Source: Holosporaceae bacterium (GTDB lineage Bacteria; Pseudomonadota; Alphaproteobacteria; UBA3830). From it: a stretch of DNA of 21,574 nucleotides. The stretch spans positions 1 to 21,574 of the forward strand of contig JAISCG010000131.1 of NCBI GenBank assembly GCA_031265715.1. The letters are read 5' to 3'. Under the pieces are notes generated by a model. It did no database searches. It saw nothing but the letters and a program-made list of their open reading frames with translations, and had not been told where the DNA came from. Below, in pieces: positions 1 through 7,300 of the stretch (its first letter is position 1; each line of letters begins with the position of its first letter). A program made the position numbers and the translations under genes.

Positions 1-95
1 GCCACTCGTTTGTCAATCCTCAGTTGTGATCGCTCTCTCAAATCATTCCTTATTGCTTCTTCCAATTCTCTTGTCTTTCCTGATATTATCTTCAT
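1..95 (-). CDS. 5' part of an unidentified gene, cut by the window edge
   Basis: An open frame on the minus strand starts with ATG at 95 and runs off the left edge without a stop (31 codons visible). The visible product starts MKIISGKTRELEEAI and is strongly charged (many Lys, Arg, Glu, Asp), as expected for a helical coding segment. A GGGGA ribosome-binding site lies 5 bases upstream of this ATG. A second in-frame ATG at 107 lacks a comparable site. A good sigma-70-type promoter lies upstream on the same strand (212-240), which supports a real gene. I do not recognise the family from so short a piece. Confidence 0.5.
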   Translation of the reverse strand, partial: MKIISGKTRELEEAIRNDLRERSQLRIDKRV

Positions 96-513
96 GCAAT
101 TCCCCATTCTTATTAAAAAACGGCGCAATTGTACTCTCTTTTCCCTCTTATTTTAAGCTTTTATTAAGTGCAATGGGTGGTAAGCTTTTTTCCCTGACAA
201 TAATTCTCGGTATTGTACACAAAACAGGCACTGTTAACAATCCGCGCTTTTTCGGTGTTTTTGTCGTTGTTTTTCTGCTCGGCCCCTCACGTACATTGAG
301 TACGCTGCGGTCCTGCACGGAAAAACGCCTAAAAAAAGTTACTACTCCGCTAGCCGAAAATTTTGCATACAAAATTAGGGGATTGTGATACATAAGATTA
401 TTAAAGTAAAAGTGTTTGGATAGATGGAAGGAGTAAACGGTATCTCGCACCGGCGAGATGAAACGCTCGATCAAATGAGACGAGCGGTAAGGGCTTTCCT
501 TTTGTCCAAGATT
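96..513. other. Intergenic region with two adjacent hairpins
   Basis: This gap of about 420 bases holds no gene I can support. Besides the promoter at 212-240 it contains two adjacent inverted repeats. One is ATCTCGC/GCGAGAT with a 4-base loop (442-459); the other is CGCTCG/CGAGCG with an 11-base loop (464-486). They lie just beyond the 3' end of the minus-strand methyltransferase gene. They could be its 3' end structure, but no T-tract follows on that strand, so a standard intrinsic terminator is not shown. Confidence 0.4.
212..240 (-). promoter_or_regulatory. Sigma-70-type promoter for the left-edge gene
   Basis: Read on the minus strand, TTGTTA (240-235) and TACAAT (217-212) are separated by exactly 17 bases. 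Transcription would start near 205 and give a leader of about 110 bases before the ATG at 95. Confidence 0.5.
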
Positions 514-1461
514 TTATTTTTTTTGTCCTATATACTCAACACTTCCTTCACCGTACAGTATTTTACTCCACTTATGGTCGCGATCATAATGCAATGGCGC
601 AAAAAATTTCCTTACATTATTTCTGGTAACATACCTTTTTAATCTTCGAATATTTCCCAGACCGGTACGTTCATATAATGAGTTAACGTATTCCGAAGAG
701 CATTGCTGATGTAACCTGGAAGGGGGCTGCAAAACATTTTGCAGATAAACACAAAAATCTTCATCAAAATATTTTAACGCAGACAGACAGTCTACATCCT
801 CTCCTCCTCGGCTTTTGAGTTCCGTATCTATTTTGTTCAGTAGATTCTCGAAATCAAGAGTCTTGATATTGTCAATAAATGTCTTGAACTCTTCATTGTT
901 TTTGTAGTGTTCTCTTAAAGCCGGAAAAATAACGCCCTCTAAAATTCCTCCCACTGTTCCATAGGATGTATACAGCCAACCTCCCTTTTTCAAAACTCTC
1001 ATACATTCCGAAAAAGCTTTTTCCACGTCACTCAAATTCGCAAGGTGAACCAGCACGCCGTTGCAGGCTACGAAGTCGAAATGCTCATCATCATAGGGAA
1101 TGTTTAACACGTCTCCGCTTTTAAAAAAATACTTTCCTTCATAGTTTCCGCTTTGTTGAAGTTCGCGGGTTGCATGTGGAATCCAATCTTCTCCCAGATC
1201 TATTCCATGAACCTCTTTTACCCCAAACGCAAGTAACCGTATCATTAACACAGCCATATTTCCACATCCTGCATCAAGACATACTCTCCCTCCGTTTTTG
1301 CTGAAATATCCGTCTGGAAGCTCGAAATAGCGCTCTGTATACATACTATGAATACGCGCTCTTGCAATCTCGTCTGCGTTTAGTCTGTTATGCTGCTCGT
1401 GATAAATCTTCCGCGTCTCTTCTCCAAGCAAATTATTATCTGCGCCTGTCTCTTGATTCAT
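514..1461 (-). CDS. Class I SAM-dependent methyltransferase
   Basis: The 315-residue product has the order of motifs typical of class I (Rossmann-fold) methyltransferases. Motif I is LDAGCGN (62-68), which binds S-adenosylmethionine. The acidic motif II is GIDLG (86-90). SGDVLNIPY (115-123) is the usual loop after strand 4, and FDFVACNGVLVHL (128-140) is the strand-4/motif-IV region. The 'MRVLKKGGWLY' segment (154-164) is the conserved pre-strand-5 turn of the Methyltransf_11/25 families. The C-terminal half (about 170-315) is not recognisable and probably binds the substrate, which cannot be read from the sequence. The start is supported by GGAG 8 bases upstream. It has no co-directional partner and sits apart from the glycan cassette. 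Confidence 0.85.
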   Translation of the reverse strand: MNQETGADNNLLGEETRKIYHEQHNRLNADEIARARIHSMYTERYFELPDGYFSKNGGRVCLDAGCGNMAVLMIRLLAFGVKEVHGIDLGEDWIPHATRELQQSGNYEGKYFFKSGDVLNIPYDDEHFDFVACNGVLVHLANLSDVEKAFSECMRVLKKGGWLYTSYGTVGGILEGVIFPALREHYKNNEEFKTFIDNIKTLDFENLLNKIDTELKSRGGEDVDCLSALKYFDEDFCVYLQNVLQPPSRLHQQCSSEYVNSLYERTGLGNIRRLKRYVTRNNVRKFFAPLHYDRDHKWSKILYGEGSVEYIGQKK

Positions 1462-1506
1462 TTTACAGTCTCCATCATTTTTTCATTGAATCCGTTTCTA
1501 TGCAGG

Positions 1507-1535
1507 ATGCTAACAATTCTCTTTCCGATATGCAA
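1507..1535 (-). promoter_or_regulatory. Possible promoter of the methyltransferase gene
   Basis: On the minus strand TTGCAT (1535-1530) and TAGCAT (1512-1507) are 17 bases apart. They would start a transcript near 1500, about 39 bases before the ATG at 1461. The -10 box is only a moderate match. Confidence 0.35.
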
Positions 1536-1890
1536 TCGTTTTATTAATTTTTACTTACCACCTGCGGCAGTATTAAGCTAAAATTTCAGGGTACAAGAAG
1601 ATCTGACGAACGGATTGTTTGTTTTATGTTAACATTCGTCGAATTTTCCTTTCACCCGAGATTTCAGTCAAATATTGTTGTGCGATATCTTTCTCTTTTT
1701 TAAAAATTTCGCTAACAAAACCTACCGGGAAGTGATTAATTATTTTTTCATTATGCCGCTCATAAATTTTTGGTTATAGAACCAATGCACTTTTAGCGTT
1801 ACTCCTTATGATAATAAAGAAATTCAGCAACGACAAGTTTGTTTTTATTTTTTATATTATTTTTTACGCAAATAAGAGGGAGATTACACC
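1536..1890. other. AT-rich intergenic region before the XRE regulator gene
   Basis: About 350 bases without a supportable gene. The only clear structure is the perfect inverted repeat TTGGTT-ATAG-AACCAA at 1770-1785, about 105 bases upstream of the XRE start. It could be an operator, or simply a small hairpin. No strong -35/-10 pair was found for the downstream gene. Confidence 0.4.
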
Positions 1891-2304
1891 ATGAAAACAA
1901 ATGACAGAAACGAAATATCAATTTTAGAAGAAAGCAAAAAAGCAAAGGACATTCTTAACACTGCCGCGATGGAAATCAGATCATTGCTGATCAGGCAGGC
2001 TCGGAAGGAAAAAGAGGAACTTGATAAAGGTGTCATGCATCTTTACATCGGCAACATCGACAATATTGATATAACTATCGGCGCCAACATCAAACGAGTC
2101 AGAAAATTTCGCGGAATGACCCAGCATCAAGTTGCGCAACTGCTGAACATAACATTTCAACAGCTGCAAAAATACGAAAACGGAAAGAACAAAATATCGG
2201 CCGCGCGATTGTATAAGTTGTCCGCGATGCTTGACTGTCCGTTCGAATACTTTTTTTTGGAGGAAAAACTCGATTTTCTGAAAAAAATCCCGTACAGATG
2301 CTAG
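1891..2304 (+). CDS. XRE-family helix-turn-helix transcriptional regulator
   Basis: This 137-residue protein carries a Cro/C1-type DNA-binding domain at about 63-120. IGANIKRVRKFRGMTQ (63-78) is helix 1 and the turn, VAQLLNITFQQLQKYENGK (81-99) contains the recognition helix, and ISAARLYKLSAMLDCPFEYF closes the domain. This form, with 'QLQKYENG' and 'FEYFF', is common in alphaproteobacterial HTH proteins. Residues 1-60 are a charged, probably helical extension that may mediate oligomerisation. There is no metal-, peptide- or ligand-binding signature. GGGAG lies 9 bases upstream of the ATG. It converges with hpf and its target is unknown; autoregulation through the 1770-1785 inverted repeat is only a guess. 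Confidence 0.85.
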   Translation: MKTNDRNEISILEESKKAKDILNTAAMEIRSLLIRQARKEKEELDKGVMHLYIGNIDNIDITIGANIKRVRKFRGMTQHQVAQLLNITFQQLQKYENGKNKISAARLYKLSAMLDCPFEYFFLEEKLDFLKKIPYRC

Positions 2305-2324
2305 GACTTCAGATGCCTGCGGCG

Positions 2325-2370
2325 AACCGTGTTTTTCTCGAAAAAGCGCGGTTGGCTATCTTTTTATTTT
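2325..2370 (+). terminator. Hairpin terminator between the XRE gene and hpf
   Basis: AACCG (2325-2329) pairs with CGGTT (2349-2353), and inside it TTTTTC pairs with GAAAAA. A T-rich run follows (2359-2370). It would end the XRE transcript and overlaps the stop codon of the convergent hpf gene. Confidence 0.5.
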
Positions 2371-2898
2371 GTAATCAATCCAACCGATATTCCCATCCGA
2401 ACGGGTATACACAACATTTACGGCGTTATTGGAAATATTTTCAAAAACAAAGACTTTCCTGTTGTCGTTCAAACGATCGGCCGCATCGCTTACGCTGAGA
2501 AGAGGAAGATCTTCGAGAATTTCCGCAATAATCATTGCGTTATTTTCTTCAGCCCGTTGTTTTTCAAACGAATTGTCGAAACTGTTTATTTCCGGACGAC
2601 ACCTGCAGGAGCAGCGCTCGCTCTTTTTCTTTTTCTGCATTTGCTGATCGATTTTTTGTAAAGTGATGTCAAAGCTCACCGTCGGACTGTCCGCCTCATT
2701 GCTTGCGTAGTAGGAGTTTCCGCTGTCGGTTTTTATAAAAATATCGCAGCAAAATAAATATCCGTCTTTTTTCATAACCACATTTACGCTGATAAATCCG
2801 ACAGCATATTTTTCCGCCAGAGCTTTGCAGGCCTCCTGTGCTCTGTTCGTAAGCGACTCACCGACTTCCATATGACGACCGGAAAAAGAAAAACTCAT
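2356..2898 (-). CDS. hpf: Long-form ribosome hibernation promoting factor (HPF/RaiA)
   Basis: The 180-residue product begins MSFSFSGRHMEVGESLTNRA, the typical first strand and helix of the S30AE domain that binds the 30S decoding region. That domain covers about 1-93. A C-terminal dimerisation domain (about 128-176) carries SVSDAADRL and NVVYTRSDGNIGWID, which matches the long HPF type that pairs ribosomes into 100S particles. The linker is unusual: a lysine run (89-92) is followed by CSCRCR (96-101). AGAGG lies 6 bases upstream of the ATG. A TATAAT box on the minus strand (2936-2931) is a likely -10 element, without a clear -35. Role: protection and silencing of ribosomes under starvation or in non-dividing cells. 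Confidence 0.9.
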   Translation of the reverse strand: MSFSFSGRHMEVGESLTNRAQEACKALAEKYAVGFISVNVVMKKDGYLFCCDIFIKTDSGNSYYASNEADSPTVSFDITLQKIDQQMQKKKKSERCSCRCRPEINSFDNSFEKQRAEENNAMIIAEILEDLPLLSVSDAADRLNDNRKVFVFENISNNAVNVVYTRSDGNIGWIDYKIKR

Positions 2899-2979
2899 AC
2901 TACACCTCTGCTATAACTATTTGATGCCGTATTATAACTAAAATAGTATAAAATAGCACTCGGTTTTTTAGCTTCAGGA

Positions 2980-3002
2980 CTTTTTCCTAGAGGAGGGAAA
3001 AG
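2980..3002. other. Stem-loop in the hpf/hydrolase intergenic region
   Basis: CTTTTTCC (2980-2987) can pair with GGGAAAAG (2995-3002) with one G-T wobble and a 7-base loop. It lies in the divergent gap between hpf and the plus-strand secreted protein gene. Function unknown. Confidence 0.3.
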
Positions 3003-3076
3003 CTTTAAATTTTTCAAACAAGCCGCCTATTCAAGATTTGCCGCTTTTTTTCATGTATAAAAAAATTTTACTTTTT

Positions 3077-3107
3077 TAACGTTTTATTAACTAATTTTTG
3101 ATATAGT
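3077..3107 (+). promoter_or_regulatory. Possible promoter or operator of the secreted hydrolase gene
   Basis: TAACGTT (3077-3083) and TAACTAAT (3088-3095) are followed by TATAGT (3102-3107), a plausible -10 box. The same two words occur, overlapping by one base, in front of the barrel gene (13585-13598). A proper -35 at 17 bases is not seen, so promoter assignment is weak. Confidence 0.3.
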
Positions 3108-3122
3108 GCAAATTATTGAAAG

Positions 3123-3138
3123 AAGGAAGGAAGGAAGG
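3123..3138 (+). repeat. AAGG tetranucleotide tract upstream of the ribosome-binding site
   Basis: Four perfect AAGG units run directly into AAGAAAGGAG, which contains the ribosome-binding site of the gene starting at 3157. The tract lies in the 5' leader, outside the coding region if the ATG at 3157 is the start. Confidence 0.7.
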
Positions 3139-3156
3139 AAGAAAGGAGTCAGTATT

Positions 3157-4077
3157 ATGCTATCAACAGTCGAAAAATATTTCTTTTTTATGTTTTCGTG
3201 TGTTTTAGGCTTTAGTTCGTGCCAAGCTTTGGACAGAGTTGTTCCATTGGTAGATAATCCGCGCTACCTGGAATTTCTGGAGCATGAGAGTTTTGGTGTA
3301 ACCAACGGAAGTATGGTGAATTTCGCCGCCAGGGGATTCGTTGGAAAAAGCATTAGAGCAGCCTCTGCTTTAAATGACGTTCCCAATCCTCTCGGATTAA
3401 CGCACTCCGGAATAGTATTCCTCGAGAGTCCGCGCACCGTATGGGATATTATTTATAGTCTGACTCCCAATGGAGAAGACGGGAAAAATGACGGTCTTGT
3501 CAGTAGAAAAGAGGGGCGGGCTATGCTGGAAAAACTGCAAAGTTACTTCGGGCCTGAATTGGAATCAGATGAAAAGCACCCGTTTCTTTTGGAGTCAAAT
3601 GGAACCGCAGGACAGGTCATTGGCGGCATTTACCCTCATGTGCAAATATCCCCTTTTCTTGATGCACTGAAAAACTACGGCGGAAATGTCTACATCCGCC
3701 CGTTTTTGATACCTGTTCCGTCGGATTTTATCGTGAATTTTGTGAAAGAACATATGGGAAGATCCTACGAAAAAAATCCTATGGATCTGATCAGATCGGT
3801 GAATGGTTTCAATAGAGTAGAAAGGACCGGGGCAGTTTTCTGCAGCGAATTTGTCGGGATGTTTTATAAAAGCGTCATCGAGGTATTTCCGCTGTCTCCT
3901 CTTCTTTCGAAGGAAAATATATTGGAAAAATTTTCCAACGTAAGTAACTTAATTCCGGAGTACTTCTGCTCTTCCATAGAGAAGGATGTACTTCAGGGTA
4001 TTGCGGGTGAGGATATACTTCTAAAACATGTCGAAATTTTCAAGGATGAAGAAGGAGGGTGCTGCCTTCTTTTGTGA
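3157..4077 (+). CDS. Secreted permuted NlpC/P60-like (YiiX-type) cysteine hydrolase with CLLL C-terminus
   Basis: The start at 3157 is preferred because AAAGGAG precedes it; an upstream in-frame ATG at 3106 would add a charged stretch in front of the signal peptide. The 306-residue product starts with a short basic region and a hydrophobic core (about 8-21), with signal peptidase I cleavage possible after CQA (24) and a weak lipobox ending at Cys22. The order of conserved residues fits the circularly permuted papain-like fold: THSGIV with His83 first, an ESNGT segment with Glu146, then VFCSEFVGMFY with Cys229. Such enzymes cleave amide or ester bonds; the substrate is unknown. The last residues are GGCCLLL, so the final four (CLLL) have the form of a CaaX box. 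Residues 108-119 resemble an EF-hand loop. A host-directed effector is a reasonable inference but not proven. Confidence 0.7.
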   Translation: MLSTVEKYFFFMFSCVLGFSSCQALDRVVPLVDNPRYLEFLEHESFGVTNGSMVNFAARGFVGKSIRAASALNDVPNPLGLTHSGIVFLESPRTVWDIIYSLTPNGEDGKNDGLVSRKEGRAMLEKLQSYFGPELESDEKHPFLLESNGTAGQVIGGIYPHVQISPFLDALKNYGGNVYIRPFLIPVPSDFIVNFVKEHMGRSYEKNPMDLIRSVNGFNRVERTGAVFCSEFVGMFYKSVIEVFPLSPLLSKENILEKFSNVSNLIPEYFCSSIEKDVLQGIAGEDILLKHVEIFKDEEGGCCLLL

Positions 4078-4120
4078 TACGGACTCACTACCCGTCGCAT
4101 TAAATTAGGCGTTTCCTCGC

Positions 4121-4205
4121 GTCGTTGAGAGAAACAAAGCGACGAAGCAATCCGGATTTTAAATTTGCTTTAATTTGAGCTCTGGATTGCTTCGCTTGCA
4201 ATGAC
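4121..4205. repeat. REP/MITE-like palindromic element
   Basis: GACGAAGCAATCCGGA (4141-4156) is matched in reverse complement by TCTGGATTGCTTCGCTTGC (4181-4199). The outer parts GTCGTTG (4121-4127) and CAATGAC (4199-4205) also pair with one wobble. The AT-rich centre is about 24 bases. This GAAGCAATCC...GGATTGCTTCG...CAATGAC pattern resembles dispersed palindromes known in several intracellular alphaproteobacteria (recalled from memory, not searched). It carries no gene. Confidence 0.6.
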
Positions 4206-4218
4206 TCGGAAATATTCC

Positions 4219-4337
4219 CATAAATACTTAAAAAGACGATTTAAAGAGAAATTGAAATTTCAGATAAAAAAAGATCCGACAGGCGGAGAGCATAAATACC
4301 GCAGAAGACGATTCAAGAGGAAATTGAAACTTTAGAT
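4219..4337. repeat. Two 47-base direct repeats, 72 bases apart
   Basis: Copy one spans 4219-4265 and copy two 4291-4337. Both start CATAAATAC and share AGACGATT and AAATTGAAA. They agree at 37 of 47 positions and most differences are transitions. The gap 4078-4364 has no gene, so this may be eroded repetitive DNA. A related segment occurs in reverse orientation at 7946-7967. Confidence 0.6.
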
Positions 4338-4364
4338 TCCAATCTTTTGCTTGGGCGACAGAAT

Positions 4365-7300
4365 CTATTCTCTCAATATAAAAATATCCTTGAGTTGGTT
4401 GTCATCCATCTCGGTTATCCATTTTTCCCCATCGGAAACGGCAAGGTTAGCAAGATCTTTTTTACTCCGAATCATTTCGTCTATGCGTTCCTCAAAAGTA
4501 CCTGTAGTTAACAATCGATGTACCATAACATTTTTCTTTTGTCCGATGCGGTAAGCTCGATCGGTTGCCTGCGCCTCAACAGCAGGATTCCACCACAAGT
4601 CATAATGGATAACGTGATTGGCCGCCGTCAGATTTAACCCCGTACCGCCGGCTTTCAGCGATAATATCAAGGTACGAGTTTGTGAATTTTGCTGAAAATC
4701 GTTGATAATTTCGTCTCGCTTTCGGCGTATCAATCCTCCGTGCAAAAACGGCACTCTCAGTTTGAACCTGTCTTCCAACAGTTCTACGAGGATTTTTCCC
4801 ATTTCGGTATATTGGGTAAAAATAAGTGTTTTTTCACCAAGACCTTGAATTTCGCTCAGAATTTCTTCCAGCATTTTTGTTTTTCCGGATTCATCCATAA
4901 GAGCGACGGGTTTTTTTCCGTATTGCGCCGGATGATTGCAAATTTGTTTGAGTGAGTTAATAAGCTTAAAAACAAGCCCTCTGCGTTCCATTCCCTCACT
5001 GATTTCGATTTCCTCCAGGGAATCGTTTATTATTTGCTGATAGATTGCAGCCTGCTCTTTTGTTAACGAACAATAGCGGTTATTTTCCATTTTTTCCGGC
5101 AGATCGTCTATGATGCTTTTATCGTTTTTGCATCTGCGCAATATAAACGGTTCGGTTACTTTGATGAATTTGTCAAGGCAATCAAGATTTCGTTCCTTTT
5201 CTATCGGGGAAGCGAATTTTTTACGAAAATTTCCCTCAGTTCCGAGATACCCTTTGTTGGTAAAATCGAAAATGCTCCAATATTCCGACAAACGATTTTC
5301 CACGGGAGTTCCGCTCATCGCTATTCTATGTCTTGCTTCTATGGATTTTACGGCTTTGGTTTGTTTTGTGAGAGGATTTTTGATGTTTTGAGCTTCATCA
5401 ATCACCAACAAAAACCAGTCGTTCTTTTGAAACTCGCTTTTGTCGCGATACACAAGACCGTAGGAAGTGAGAACAATATCAAACTTTCCTTTTAGATCTC
5501 TTTTATTTCCGTGGTAGATAACGGTGTGTAAATCCGGTGCGAATTTGCTGATCTCATGCTGCCAATTTGTCAGAAGACTTGTGGGAACTATTACCAAAAC
5601 TTTTTCTTCGGCAAGATATCCCTCATTTTTCAGATGTAATATCGCCGATATTACCTGTAGCGTCTTCCCAAGTCCCATGTCATCGGCCAGAATACTTCCA
5701 AATCCCGTGTCGATGTTCTGCACAAGCCAACTGTAGCCTCTCTCCTGATACGGACGAAGCTGCACTTTTAAATTTTGCGGAACTGATTTCGGCTTGTATT
5801 GTTTTATCTCTTTGAACATTTCGGTCAGCTGATCATCCATTTTCACGGAAGCAGATTCATATTCCTCCGCAAGTCCGGCCTGCAAAATCTCACTCTGAGA
5901 TAAATTTTGCGGCAAATGATCGATTTTTTTCAACAATGACTCGATTTGCTTCTCGTCCAATAAAACGTAGCTATTGGCGAAACGCACAAGTCCTTTCGAT
6001 TTTTGCAGCAGTTTTTTGAATTCTGCAAGACTTACGTTTTTATCTCCAATAGCGATTGTCCAATCAAAATGCAGCAAATTGTCCAAATTTATAAAACCGG
6101 GACTTTTTTGTATTTTTGCCTTAGATTGCATATTCAATGTCAACCTCGGACTAAATATCTCCACTAATGATTTCGGAAGTGCAATTAAAACTCCAACGGC
6201 CTTCAGAATCGGTAAAATGGACGTAAAAATACCTGTAAAATCATTCAAATTAAACCTGACCGGCTCGTTATCATCGATTATGTTTTCCAGTTCGGGAAGA
6301 TGTCGGGCGAGCGCAGAAATATCGGATAAAATTTCAAACTTTTCGGCGGAAGAAATTTTTCCGAAAACTTCTCTCAGGTTGAGAGGTTCCGTCGATTGTC
6401 GGGTATCCGGAACAATCTTCAAATCCAACTGAAAATCACCCCCTAAATCCGCAATTTCAAGATACAGTTTGCGCGACTTTCTGCCTATATAAAGATTGCT
6501 TAGCCATTGATTAATTGCCGAAGGAATCTCCTTTTTGTTGAAACTGACAAATTTACATGCGCGAGCAGCGAAAAACATGTCCAAAATATCGTCACCGATC
6601 AAACTTCCTCGAGCGGGAAAAAAACTCTTTGAAGCGACAAATATTGACACCAAAGAAAAAAAATGCTCCCTCGCATCTCCTATACCCTTGATTATCTGTG
6701 GGGATATTTGAGACAAATCATCGATGATTTTGCATATTTGATCATTGTAAATTGCGGGAATCCACCGAATTATGTTTTCTCCGCCGGCGTTTTGCAATAT
6801 TTGCGGAATCAGCGCGTTCTTCTCCATCAATTTCATCGTGAACAGCAAAACCATATGCATAAATCTTAGTGATGGATTCAGAAGATGAAGGAGAGAACTT
6901 GGAATTTCACGAAAAAAATCGAACAAACAAAGCAACTGGTTGCCGTCTTTTTCCTCTGCTCCCGCGATGTTGATGCTTGTTATTTTATGTTGATTGTTGA
7001 GGCATATTTCCAAATTTTCCCAGGACTCTATATTCGGAAATTTTTTTAGAAAGTCTTCTTCCGACATTTCTTGGGTATATTTTATCGCGCCCATGAAACC
7101 GTAAAATTGCTGCATTTTTTCGAGAAAATTTTTTTCGTAAAAAACGATATCGGATTTTAGAATACCGAATGTAGTTGATTTCAGATCCGGTATTTTCGAT
7201 AAATCTACGACATCCCAAACAGATTGTTTAAATTCTCTTTTTTCTTCCCTGTGATCGAACAAAGATTCTATTTTTAAAATCGTTTTTTGAACAAGTTTAT

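Noticed and set aside
26..388. Plus-strand 120-residue frame with a lipoprotein-like start
   Set aside because: The hydrophobic start is the complement of the charged minus-strand partial gene (95-1), which has a better ribosome-binding site and promoter. The rest has no domain-like composition.
148..474. Minus-strand 108-residue frame
   Set aside because: It covers the promoter at 212-240, has no convincing ribosome-binding site, and its composition looks like intergenic DNA.
424..642. Plus-strand 72-residue frame with hydrophobic centre
   Set aside because: Half of it is antisense to the methyltransferase gene and the other half lies on the hairpins at 442-486.
2329..2661. Plus-strand 110-residue frame
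   Set aside because: Antisense to hpf, which has clear family signatures.
3106..3156. Upstream ATG extending the secreted hydrolase by 17 residues
   Set aside because: The extension translates the AAGG tract into charged residues, would displace the signal peptide from the N-terminus and has no ribosome-binding site.
4219..4337. CRISPR-like direct repeats
   Set aside because: Only two copies, 79% identical, with a 25-base gap and no cas genes nearby.
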